Of a stretch of 13,492 nt of DNA, positions 6,913-12,732 are shown piece after piece. Under the pieces are notes generated by a model. The model saw only the letters and a list, made by a program, of their open reading frames with translations, was not told the DNA's origin and did not search any database. The stretch is from UBA7803 sp041608775. GTDB taxonomy: Bacteria; Pseudomonadota; Gammaproteobacteria; Pseudomonadales; Azotimanducaceae. Each line of letters starts with the position of its first letter. The first letter of the stretch is position 1. The stretch covers positions 1-13,492 of the forward strand of contig JBFISC010000088.1 of assembly GCA_041608775.1 (NCBI GenBank), in the 5' to 3' direction. The translations under genes were made by a program, and so were the position numbers.

Positions 6913-8752
6913 CGGTCGACTCCTCCGCCGGTTGGCGCTCGGTCGCCGCGACGTCGCGGCGGATCGCTTCGTCCAGGGCGCCCTGGATCTCGCACAGGCG
7001 CCGGTACGGTCCGGGTTGCGCGGCCAGGGTGGCGTGATCGCCGAGCTGCACAATGCGGCCCTCGTCCAGCACCACGATCCGATCCGCATGGCGCACCGAC
7101 GACAGCCGGTGGGCGATGATGATCGTGGTCTGGCGGCCCTTGCGCCGCCGCAAAGCGGCCAGGATCTGCGCCTCGGTGCCGGTGTCTACGGCGGACAGCG
7201 AGTCGTCGAGCACCAGCACCGGCGGATCCTTCAACAGCGCCCGCGCCAGGGCCAGACGCTGCCGCTGACCGCCGGACAGGGTGACTCCCCGTTCGCCGAC
7301 CATGGCTTCGAATCCGCTGGGAAAGCTCAGCACCGAATCGTGGATGGCGGCTTCCCGGCAGGCTTCGATGAGCGCCTGCTCGGGCGCGCCCGGTCGGCCC
7401 ACCATCAGGTTGGCGCGAATGCTGCGGGAGTACAGGAACGGCTCCTGCAGCACCACGCCGATCTGCCGGCGCAGCCACTGCCGGTTGCAGCTGCCGATCT
7501 CCCGGCCATCCAGGCGGATGCTGCCTCGGCGGTAGTCGTAGAGCCGGAGCAGCAGCCGGATCAGCGTGGACTTGCCGGCGCCGGGCGGGCCGACGAACGC
7601 CACGGTTTCGCCCGGCGCGATGGCCAGGTTGACGTCGCGCAGCACCGGTCGGCCGGGCTGGTACTCGAATTCCAGCCCTTCGATCTCGATCGCGCCGCGC
7701 ACCCGGCCGTCGTCCGGGGCCAGCTCCCGGGTCTCTTCCGGCTCCGTGAGGATCTCGTTGATGCGTCCCAGGCTGACCACGGCTTTACCGGTGTCGGTGA
7801 GCACGCGACCGAGCTGGCGCACGGGCCAGATCACCATGGCCACGTAGGTCATGAACGCGAACAGGGTGCCGACGGTCATGGAGCCGTTCATCAGATAGCC
7901 GGCGCCGGCGAACAGCACGATGCCGACCTGGCTCATGGCCAGCAGGTCGCTGCTGCTCCAGTACACGCCCATCAGCCGGATCAGCCGGTGGTTGTGGTCC
8001 CGGAACTCGGCGTTGCGTGCGCCGAACTTGTCGATCTCGTAGTTCTGGCGGGCGAACGCACGCACCACGCGGATGCCGGTCAGGTTCTCCTGCAGGGTCG
8101 CGGTCATCGCAGCTTCGGCTTCATCGGTATCCTGAAATACCTGCTTCACCCGCGAGAAGAACAGGTAGGCGCCGATCGTGAGGAGCGGCATCAGGCACAG
8201 CGACAGCCACGCCAGACGCGTGTCCATCCAGAACAGGATCGGCGTGACGCAGGCGATCAGCATCAGTGCCCGGCCGATCTCGACCACGTCGCTGGCGAGA
8301 AACACCCGCAGGGTTTCCACGTCGGAGCTGGCGCGCTGGACCAGATCGCCGGTGTCGGCGTTGTCGTAGAAGCCGGCCTGGAGATGGTGCATGCGCCGAT
8401 ACATGGCCTCGCGCACGCGTCGCACGATGCTCTCGGACGCGAGCGCGGCGAGACGTCCGCGCGCGAACAGGCACAGGCCGCCCAGGGCTGTGGCCAGGAC
8501 GGCGGCAGCGGCGGAGAGCCACAGGTAGCCGAGGTATGGATCTTCCGGGCCGATCACGCGGGTCAGCCACAGCACGGGCGGCGCCGCGTAGCTGAAGTCC
8601 TGCTCCACAACTACGTCGATGGCGTACTTGGCGACCAGCGGCGCGCCGAACATGCACAGGTTGGTGGCGGCCATCGCCAGGATCGCGTAGCCGTAGCGGA
8701 GCCGCTGACCCCGGGTGATGCGCCACAGCGTGCCGTGGGTTGTCGTCTTCAT
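6905..8752 (-). CDS. Heterodimeric ABC exporter, degenerate-site subunit (MdlA-like)
   Basis: This 615-aa half-transporter has a type-I exporter membrane domain (hydrophobic segments within about 20-310) and one nucleotide-binding domain: Walker A GPPGAGKST (388-396), Q-loop Gln436, a perfect signature LSGGQ (492-496), Walker B VLVLDD (512-517) and H-loop His548. Asp517 stands where a catalytic Glu is expected. That change marks the non-hydrolysing site of heterodimeric exporters such as MdlAB, BmrCD and TM287/288. The degenerate Walker site would face the off-consensus LSAGQ of the partner, so the two subunits look co-evolved. The start is ATG at 8752 behind a GGCGGGAA SD-like stretch. No promoter is visible in the about 90 nt between it and the terminator at 8844-8872, so expression probably depends on read-through from the leader promoter at 9049-9077. 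Confidence 0.94.
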   Translation of the reverse strand: MKTTTHGTLWRITRGQRLRYGYAILAMAATNLCMFGAPLVAKYAIDVVVEQDFSYAAPPVLWLTRVIGPEDPYLGYLWLSAAAAVLATALGGLCLFARGRLAALASESIVRRVREAMYRRMHHLQAGFYDNADTGDLVQRASSDVETLRVFLASDVVEIGRALMLIACVTPILFWMDTRLAWLSLCLMPLLTIGAYLFFSRVKQVFQDTDEAEAAMTATLQENLTGIRVVRAFARQNYEIDKFGARNAEFRDHNHRLIRLMGVYWSSSDLLAMSQVGIVLFAGAGYLMNGSMTVGTLFAFMTYVAMVIWPVRQLGRVLTDTGKAVVSLGRINEILTEPEETRELAPDDGRVRGAIEIEGLEFEYQPGRPVLRDVNLAIAPGETVAFVGPPGAGKSTLIRLLLRLYDYRRGSIRLDGREIGSCNRQWLRRQIGVVLQEPFLYSRSIRANLMVGRPGAPEQALIEACREAAIHDSVLSFPSGFEAMVGERGVTLSGGQRQRLALARALLKDPPVLVLDDSLSAVDTGTEAQILAALRRRKGRQTTIIIAHRLSSVRHADRIVVLDEGRIVQLGDHATLAAQPGPYRRLCEIQGALDEAIRRDVAATERQPAEESTGG

Positions 8753-8769
8753 CGTTCTCGTTCCCGCCG

Positions 8770-8791
8770 TGCAGCGGTTGCCGACGCTGCA
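8770..8791 (-). promoter_or_regulatory. Stem-loop just upstream of the exporter SD
   Basis: On the minus strand, TGCAGCG, an eight-base loop, then CGCTGCA gives a perfect 7-bp stem that ends 17 nt before the exporter ATG (8752). It leaves the SD-like GGCGGGAA single-stranded and could set translation efficiency or mRNA stability. A regulatory role is inferred. Confidence 0.45.
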
Positions 8792-8808
8792 GTTGCGTTG
8801 AGGGTTGC

Positions 8809-8817
8809 GAGCGGGTT
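8809..8817 (-). repeat. Second copy of the terminator ascending-arm sequence
   Basis: AACCCGCTC on the minus strand (8817-8809) repeats ACCCGCTC of the terminator (8872-8865) and is perfectly complementary over nine bases to GAGCGGGTT (8857-8849), the terminator's descending arm plus the start of its T-tract. In read-through RNA it could pair with that arm. Confidence 0.55.
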
Positions 8818-8843
8818 GGAACGGTTTTCAGCAGAGATGGAAA

Positions 8844-8872
8844 CAAAAAACCCGCTCGGGCGGTGAGCGGGT
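8844..8872 (-). terminator. Intrinsic terminator within the exporter leader
   Basis: On the minus strand, ACCCGCTC (8872-8865), a seven-base loop, GAGCGGGT (8857-8850), then a run of Ts (8850-8845): a GC-rich 8-bp stem followed directly by six Ts. It lies after the small ORF (8917-9021) and before the exporter ATG (8752). On the plus strand the stem is not followed by Ts, so it acts on the minus strand only. Its ascending arm shares four bases with the alternative antiterminator pairing at 8861-8922. Confidence 0.88.
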
Positions 8873-8922
8873 CTTCGAGCTCGCGGCGCGTTGCGGGCGC
8901 CGCTGATCGGACGGGCTCACCG
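8861..8922 (-). promoter_or_regulatory. Candidate antiterminator pairing competing with the terminator
   Basis: On the minus strand, CGGTGAGC (8922-8915), which contains the TGA stop of the small ORF, is perfectly complementary to GCTCACCG (8868-8861), which contains the top of the terminator's ascending arm and its loop. The two pairings exclude each other because they share GCTC (8868-8865). Between the arms lies a separate perfect GC hairpin (8883-8903), which would shorten the effective loop. A ribosome finishing at the TGA would cover the first arm and let the terminator form; one stalled earlier would leave it free. The complementarity is seen; the function is inferred. Confidence 0.55.
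8883..8903 (-). promoter_or_regulatory. GC hairpin between leader ORF and terminator
   Basis: On the minus strand, GCGGCGC (8903-8897), a seven-base loop, then GCGCCGC (8889-8883): a perfect 7-bp all-GC stem nested between the two proposed antiterminator arms. It may act as a pause hairpin, coupling polymerase to the leading ribosome, as in classical attenuators, or simply bring the arms together. Confidence 0.55.
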
Positions 8923-9021
8923 GAAGCCGGACGTGCCTCCGGCAGCGATGCCTTCGGCACCAGCAGCCACGGCGAACGGCTTGTCGGCCCTGTTCAGCCA
9001 TGTGTGCCTGGTGATATGCAT
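8917..9021 (-). CDS. 34-codon leader ORF upstream of the ABC exporter
   Basis: ATG at 9021 has a perfect AGGAGG (9032-9027) five bases upstream, the best SD in the window, and the ORF stops at TGA 8919-8917. The peptide begins MHITRHTWLNRADKPFAVAA and continues with a Gly/Ala-rich part ending SGFR. It has no membrane segment, no run of a single amino acid as in trp or his leaders, and no family that I recognise. A promoter 28 nt upstream and a terminator 44 nt downstream enclose it in a transcript of roughly 200 nt. The stop codon lies inside the proposed antiterminator arm, so the ORF is probably a cis-acting leader peptide whose translation controls the exporter. A stand-alone small protein or a short sRNA with an incidental ORF are the alternatives. 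Confidence 0.6.
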   Translation of the reverse strand: MHITRHTWLNRADKPFAVAAGAEGIAAGGTSGFR

Positions 9022-9048
9022 CGCGCCCTCCTGGGTTCAGAGCGGAAA

Positions 9049-9077
9049 AATATACTCCCGCCCGACCACTCGATCAA
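9049..9077 (-). promoter_or_regulatory. Sigma70 promoter of the leader ORF and exporter
   Basis: On the minus strand, TTGATC (9077-9072), exactly 17 bp, then TATATT (9054-9049), one of the best promoter matches in the window. Transcription would start near 9042, about 10 nt before the AGGAGG. It begins nine bases beyond the edge of the 9087-9194 palindrome. Confidence 0.7.
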
Positions 9078-9086
9078 CCGTAACCG

Positions 9087-9194
9087 GTGCCGGGCCTTAG
9101 CCTTGAACCTTTGCACGCCAGGTTGGGACCGGGAATCAGCCTTCGACTTCCGGGTGAGCAAACCACCGAAAGGTTAAAGGCTAATGCCCGGCAC
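9087..9194. repeat. 108-bp imperfect palindrome (26-bp arms)
   Basis: The arms 9087-9112 and 9169-9194 pair at 24 of 26 positions (mismatches 9096/9185 and 9105/9176) around a 56-bp centre. The outer edge touches the TGA (9197-9195) of the reductase gene. No T-run follows on either strand, so it is not a canonical intrinsic terminator. No clear flanking target duplication is visible. It could be a long 3'-UTR hairpin, a Rho-independent-like barrier, or a small non-autonomous mobile repeat. The inner part has no ORF. Confidence 0.8.
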
Positions 9195-10196
9195 TCATTC
9201 TGCGATGCGGACGATCATCTTGCCGACGTTGGCGCCGGTGAACAGGCCGATGAACGCGTCGGCGGCCTTGTCGATGCCGTCGAAGATGGTCTCCTGGTAC
9301 TTGATGGAGCCGTCCTTGATCCAGGCTGCCATGTCGCGGCGGAAGTCGTCTACCATGTCGTCGAAGTGGGAGACGATGAAGCCCCGCAGGGTGAGCCCGA
9401 GACCGATTGCCAGGGTCAGGTTGCTCGGCCCTGGGACCGGCGCGGTGGCGTTGTACTGAGATATCGCGCCGCACAGAGCAATCCGTCCGAACGGCCGCAT
9501 GTGGAAGAGTGCGGCTTCGAGGTGATCGCCGCCGACGTTGTCGAAGTACACGTCGAGCCCGTCCGGCGCGCCTTTTCGAAGCTCGGCGAGCAGCTTCGCG
9601 TCGTGGTAGTCGAAGGCGTAGTCGAAGCCCAGGTCCCTGGTCAACCAGCTGACCTTGTCCGCGTTGCCTGCGCTGCCGATCACGCGACACCCCCTGATCC
9701 GCGCGATCTGGCCCGCGACGCTGCCTACCGCACCGGCGGCGCCGGAAACGAACACGGTCTCTCCATCCTTCAGCGACGCGGCCCCGAACAGGCCCACATA
9801 GGCGGTCATGCCGGGCATGCCGAGCACGCCGAGGTAGGCCGAGGGCGGCGCGCTCAGCTCACCGAGCTTCTCCACCTGGCCGGCTGGAGCGGTGAACGCC
9901 TCGCGCCAGCCGAAATGGCTTTCGACGATGTCCCCTTCCGCGTAGTCGGGGTCTGCAGACCGGACGATGCGGCCGATGGCGCCACCGGTCAGGGTCTCAC
10001 CCACCTGGAACGGCGGGACGTAGGACTTCCGGTCGACCATGCGCCCACGCATGTACGGATCGACGCTCATGCAGAGGTTCTGAACCTGAACCTCGCCCTT
10101 GCCCGGCTCGGGCACGTCGACGCGAACGAGCTCGAAGTCTTCCGGGCTCGGCATGCCCTGGGGGCGGCGCTTGAGCTGTACGTCGGTGCTCTTCAT
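9195..10196 (-). CDS. NADP-dependent medium-chain reductase (CurA/leukotriene B4 dehydrogenase-like)
   Basis: The 333-aa protein is a zinc-free medium-chain dehydrogenase/reductase close to E. coli CurA and the prostaglandin/leukotriene B4 and alkenal reductases. Visible motifs are SVDPYMRGRM (44-53), GMPGMTAYVGL (126-136), the Rossmann nucleotide site SGAAGAVGS (151-159), YFDNVGG (217-223) and ALCGAISQY (240-248). No structural or catalytic zinc cysteines are present. It should reduce activated C=C bonds (enals, enones) with NADPH in the cytoplasm. ATG at 10196 is supported by AGGAG (10208-10204) seven bases upstream. It is divergent from tesB (98 bp between starts) and is followed at once by the 108-bp palindrome. 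CurA symbol is not given because several paralogous groups share these motifs. Confidence 0.93.
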   Translation of the reverse strand: MKSTDVQLKRRPQGMPSPEDFELVRVDVPEPGKGEVQVQNLCMSVDPYMRGRMVDRKSYVPPFQVGETLTGGAIGRIVRSADPDYAEGDIVESHFGWREAFTAPAGQVEKLGELSAPPSAYLGVLGMPGMTAYVGLFGAASLKDGETVFVSGAAGAVGSVAGQIARIRGCRVIGSAGNADKVSWLTRDLGFDYAFDYHDAKLLAELRKGAPDGLDVYFDNVGGDHLEAALFHMRPFGRIALCGAISQYNATAPVPGPSNLTLAIGLGLTLRGFIVSHFDDMVDDFRRDMAAWIKDGSIKYQETIFDGIDKAADAFIGLFTGANVGKMIVRIAE

Positions 10197-10282
10197 GACG
10201 GCTCTCCTGTGTCTGAAATTCGGATGGGTGCGGGAAGGCGCATGGTCGCATTCCGGGCGGGCCCGCGTCGACGCCGCGACGG

Positions 10283-10288
10283 TATACT
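10283..10288 (+). promoter_or_regulatory. -10 box positioned for a leaderless tesB mRNA
   Basis: TATACT at 10283-10288 is followed by six bases and then the tesB ATG (10295), the usual distance to a transcription start. No SD precedes the ATG and no convincing -35 box is seen. A perfect 10-bp palindrome GCGTCGACGC (10265-10274) lies eight bases upstream of the box and could be an operator. Confidence 0.4.
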
Positions 10289-10294
10289 GCCGCC

Positions 10295-11188
10295 ATGAGC
10301 GTCGAAACCGACACCGAGCGCCGAAAGCTGGCGGAGCGCCTGCTCCGGATCCTCGATCTCGAAGCCATCGAGCGGAACCTCTATCGCGGCAGCAACGAAG
10401 CCCGGGCGGGCAACCGGCTGTTCGGCGGGCAGGTGCTGGCCCAGGGGCTGCGCGCGGCGTGCCGGACGGTGGAGGAGCGGGAGCCTCATTCCCTGCGCGC
10501 CTACTTCATGCGCGCCGGGGACTCCTCCCGACCCGTGCTCTACGAGGTGGAGCGAATTCGCGACGGCCGCAGCTTCACCACCCGCCGGGTGGTGGCCATC
10601 CAGCAGGGCCAGGCCATCTTCAGCATGGACGTGTCCCTGCAGACGCCGGAGGACGGTTTCGATCACGCTCATCCCATGCCCAACGTCCCGCCCCCGGAAG
10701 AGCTCGAGGACGACATGGCGGTGGTGGCCCGCCTCAGCGAGCGCGATCCGGGCTTAAGCCCGATGGCCGGGCGGGCACGGCCATTCGAGATGCGCTCGGT
10801 GTTCCCGCTCGGCAGCGACGCCTGGCGGTTGAATCGGTTCTGGAACCCCGTATGGATCCGTTTTGCCGCGGCCGTCGATGAGAACGACGGCGCGCTGTCC
10901 CGCTGCCTGCTCGCCTACGCGTCGGACATGGGCATGGTTTCCACCGCCGGCCTCCCGCACATGCTGCGCCAGCCCCGGACAGCGCTGCAGATGGCGAGTC
11001 TCGACCACGCGCTGTGGATTCACCGCGCTGTGCCGATCAACGAGTGGCTGCTGTTTCACAAACGCACCAGCGCGGCGCAAGGTGCCCGGGGGCTCGTCCA
11101 CGCCGAGTTGTTCGCGCGGGACGGCGCGCTGGTCGCCTCGGTATCGCAGGAGGGGCTCATTCGCCTCCCCCGGGAGGGGGCCGGCTGA
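10295..11188 (+). CDS. tesB: Acyl-CoA thioesterase II
   Basis: This 297-aa protein is a full-length TesB with two hot-dog domains. N-terminal features are NRLFGGQVLAQGLRAA (40-55) and HSLRAYFMRAGD (65-76), then RSFTTRRVVAIQQG (92-105). The C-terminal catalytic residues line up with those of E. coli TesB: Asp211 in AYASDMG, Ser235 in MASLDHALWIH (E. coli has Thr here), and Gln285 in SVSQEGLIR. It hydrolyses acyl-CoAs to free acids and CoA in the cytoplasm. ATG at 10295 matches the family N-terminus; no SD precedes it and a TATACT box ends just six bases upstream, suggesting a leaderless mRNA. Next to it, divergently, is the NADP-dependent reductase; 19 bases separate its end from the convergent transglutaminase-like gene. 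Confidence 0.95.
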   Translation: MSVETDTERRKLAERLLRILDLEAIERNLYRGSNEARAGNRLFGGQVLAQGLRAACRTVEEREPHSLRAYFMRAGDSSRPVLYEVERIRDGRSFTTRRVVAIQQGQAIFSMDVSLQTPEDGFDHAHPMPNVPPPEELEDDMAVVARLSERDPGLSPMAGRARPFEMRSVFPLGSDAWRLNRFWNPVWIRFAAAVDENDGALSRCLLAYASDMGMVSTAGLPHMLRQPRTALQMASLDHALWIHRAVPINEWLLFHKRTSAAQGARGLVHAELFARDGALVASVSQEGLIRLPREGAG

Positions 11189-11207
11189 GGCTTCGCGCGG
11201 CGGCGGG

Positions 11208-12596
11208 TCAGAAGTACTCGACGTCGCGGATCACGAACGCGAGGTCCGCGCTTCCCGTGAGCAGCTCCAGGGCGTGAGCAGCGTCCAGCGGCATGGGAAT
11301 GTGGGTGGCGTCCACGCGGAGCTGGTTCCAGGTCGGATCGACGACGTGCCAGCGGCCCTCCACCAGCAGCTCGTTCCAGGCGTGGAAGCGGAACGCAGGC
11401 TGCTCGCCGTCGGCGTAGGCGAGTCCGAACACCGTGCGCGCCGGAATGCCGAGGCTGCGGGCCAGTGTCGTCAGGAGGTCGGCGAACTCGCTGCAGTCGC
11501 CGATCGGCTCGTCGAGCAGGGCGAGCACATGGCGTCGGATGCCATCTTCCTCGTAGCGCAGGTAGCCGTTGACGAATCGCATTAATGCCCCAGGCCTCGC
11601 CTGGGGCGAATCCACGTCCGCCACCGCACGCAGCGCGAGAGCCCGGATGCGCTGATCGCTGACCGGGTGCTCGGCGGTTTCCATGAGCTCGTCGCCACGC
11701 AGGCGCCAGGCGGTCACCGTGTTCGCCTCCTGACGCAGCCCGTCGCCGTGAGCCAGCCCGGGCCAGAGGTCGCCGGCGGTCAGGCCACCCGTGACCCCCA
11801 GCTCGAGGACGCGGATATCGGTGTGATCGTGCAGGCGTCGGTCGGTGGGAACGAAGTAGCTGGCCGCCTGCAGGGCCGTGCGTGGCGCCAGCGCCTCGCT
11901 CCGGCTGGTCCGCTCCAGCTCGAACAGGCCGGACAGAGTCATGGCGACAGGGCGCAGCCGCTCGTCCAGCTGAATGCGGGTGGAATCGTAGGGCGCGGGG
12001 TTCTCCAGCTCGTAGCCGGTGGCGTTGCGGCCGATGATGCGGAACTGGCGGGAGACGACGTTGCGGCGGGTGAAGTCCAGGGCGGCAGACGCCACCGTTT
12101 CTCCTGTGGCCGGCGCCTGGCCCCGGAGCCGGATCTCGAAGCCGAGGTAGTCTCTCAGGGTGAACTCGATGTCGAGTGGCTGCGGTTGGCCGGCGAGGCG
12201 CCCGCCGGCGTCCAGGCGGTGTGCCTGGTACCCCGGATCGGACGCTTCGATGGCGGTGCCTTCGATGAGCCCGGCGCGCTCGTTGCGCTGGCTGGCCCTG
12301 ACCAGCGGGAAGGGCGCCGTCCCCGCGAACAGCAGCGACTCGGCGATGCGCACCGGGTTGCCGCGATTGAGCACGAAACGCAGATCGCTTTCGAAGCGCC
12401 ATCGACCGAGCGCGTCCCGGCGGGTGCGGGTATGCAGGTAGCCGACGTGGCGGTGGTCCAGCATCAACCGGTACCAGCGATCGCCGCGCAGCGCCTCGGC
12501 GCTTCTCACCGCCGGATCCGTGCGGTCCGTGAGCAGCCAGATCAGACATCCCAGCAGAGCGAGGACGCCGGCGCCGTGGAGAACTCGAATGGGCAA
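11208..12596 (-). CDS. Membrane-anchored transglutaminase-like (cysteine protease fold) protein
   Basis: The 462-aa protein starts with an uncleaved-looking hydrophobic anchor (8-22, GAGVLALLGCLIWLL), so the rest should be periplasmic. The C-terminal part has the transglutaminase-like triad: Cys368 in IGDCSEFADLL, His405 in FHAWNEL, Asp420 in VVDPTWNQ. Residues about 35-300 form an all-polar beta-rich region without a family I can name. Such proteins are usually peptidases or amidases rather than true crosslinkers; the target is unknown. The start is TTG at 12596, backed by GGAG (12606-12603) six bases upstream; there is no in-frame ATG or GTG nearby, and later starts would lose the anchor. 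It is a single gene divergent from glnS (136 bp) and convergent with tesB. Confidence 0.88.
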   Translation of the reverse strand: MPIRVLHGAGVLALLGCLIWLLTDRTDPAVRSAEALRGDRWYRLMLDHRHVGYLHTRTRRDALGRWRFESDLRFVLNRGNPVRIAESLLFAGTAPFPLVRASQRNERAGLIEGTAIEASDPGYQAHRLDAGGRLAGQPQPLDIEFTLRDYLGFEIRLRGQAPATGETVASAALDFTRRNVVSRQFRIIGRNATGYELENPAPYDSTRIQLDERLRPVAMTLSGLFELERTSRSEALAPRTALQAASYFVPTDRRLHDHTDIRVLELGVTGGLTAGDLWPGLAHGDGLRQEANTVTAWRLRGDELMETAEHPVSDQRIRALALRAVADVDSPQARPGALMRFVNGYLRYEEDGIRRHVLALLDEPIGDCSEFADLLTTLARSLGIPARTVFGLAYADGEQPAFRFHAWNELLVEGRWHVVDPTWNQLRVDATHIPMPLDAAHALELLTGSADLAFVIRDVEYF

Positions 12597-12664
12597 TGAC
12601 GGCTCCGTTGCTGATCGACGTCGGTTCGTCTCCGTGCCACCTCGCGGGCCTCACCGATAGAGAT

Positions 12665-12692
12665 TTGTCCCCGGGAGAGGGTCCTCTAGAAT
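12665..12692 (+). promoter_or_regulatory. Sigma70 promoter of glnS
   Basis: TTGTCC (12665-12670), a 16-bp spacer and TAGAAT (12687-12692), with a start near 12699. An in-frame ATG at 12691 overlaps the -10 box and would not be in the mRNA, so the promoter decides for the ATG at 12733. Confidence 0.55.
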
Positions 12693-12732
12693 GGGCAGCC
12701 GCCAGAGCGACAGGATCTCGTTGAGCCGCATC

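Noticed and set aside
5095..8866. Two very long plus-strand ORFs (5095-7119 and 6932-8866) lying opposite the exporter genes
   Set aside because: They are mirror frames of GC-rich coding sequence. Their translations are rich in His, Gln, Arg and Gly, without domains, and the opposite strand encodes unmistakable ABC subunits.
9087..9194. Palindrome as an integron attC site or a tRNA remnant (it contains GGTTCAAGG)
   Set aside because: The attC core motifs RYYYAAC/GTTRRRY are not matched at either end, and no acceptor, D or anticodon arm can be drawn around the T-loop-like string.
11163..11180. CCTCCC/GGGAGG palindrome at the end of tesB as a terminator
   Set aside because: The loop would be two bases and there is no T-run on either strand; it lies in coding sequence.
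12691..12732. Upstream in-frame ATG as the glnS start
   Set aside because: It overlaps the predicted -10 box, has only a weak SD ten bases away, and adds residues not shared with GlnRS of E. coli.
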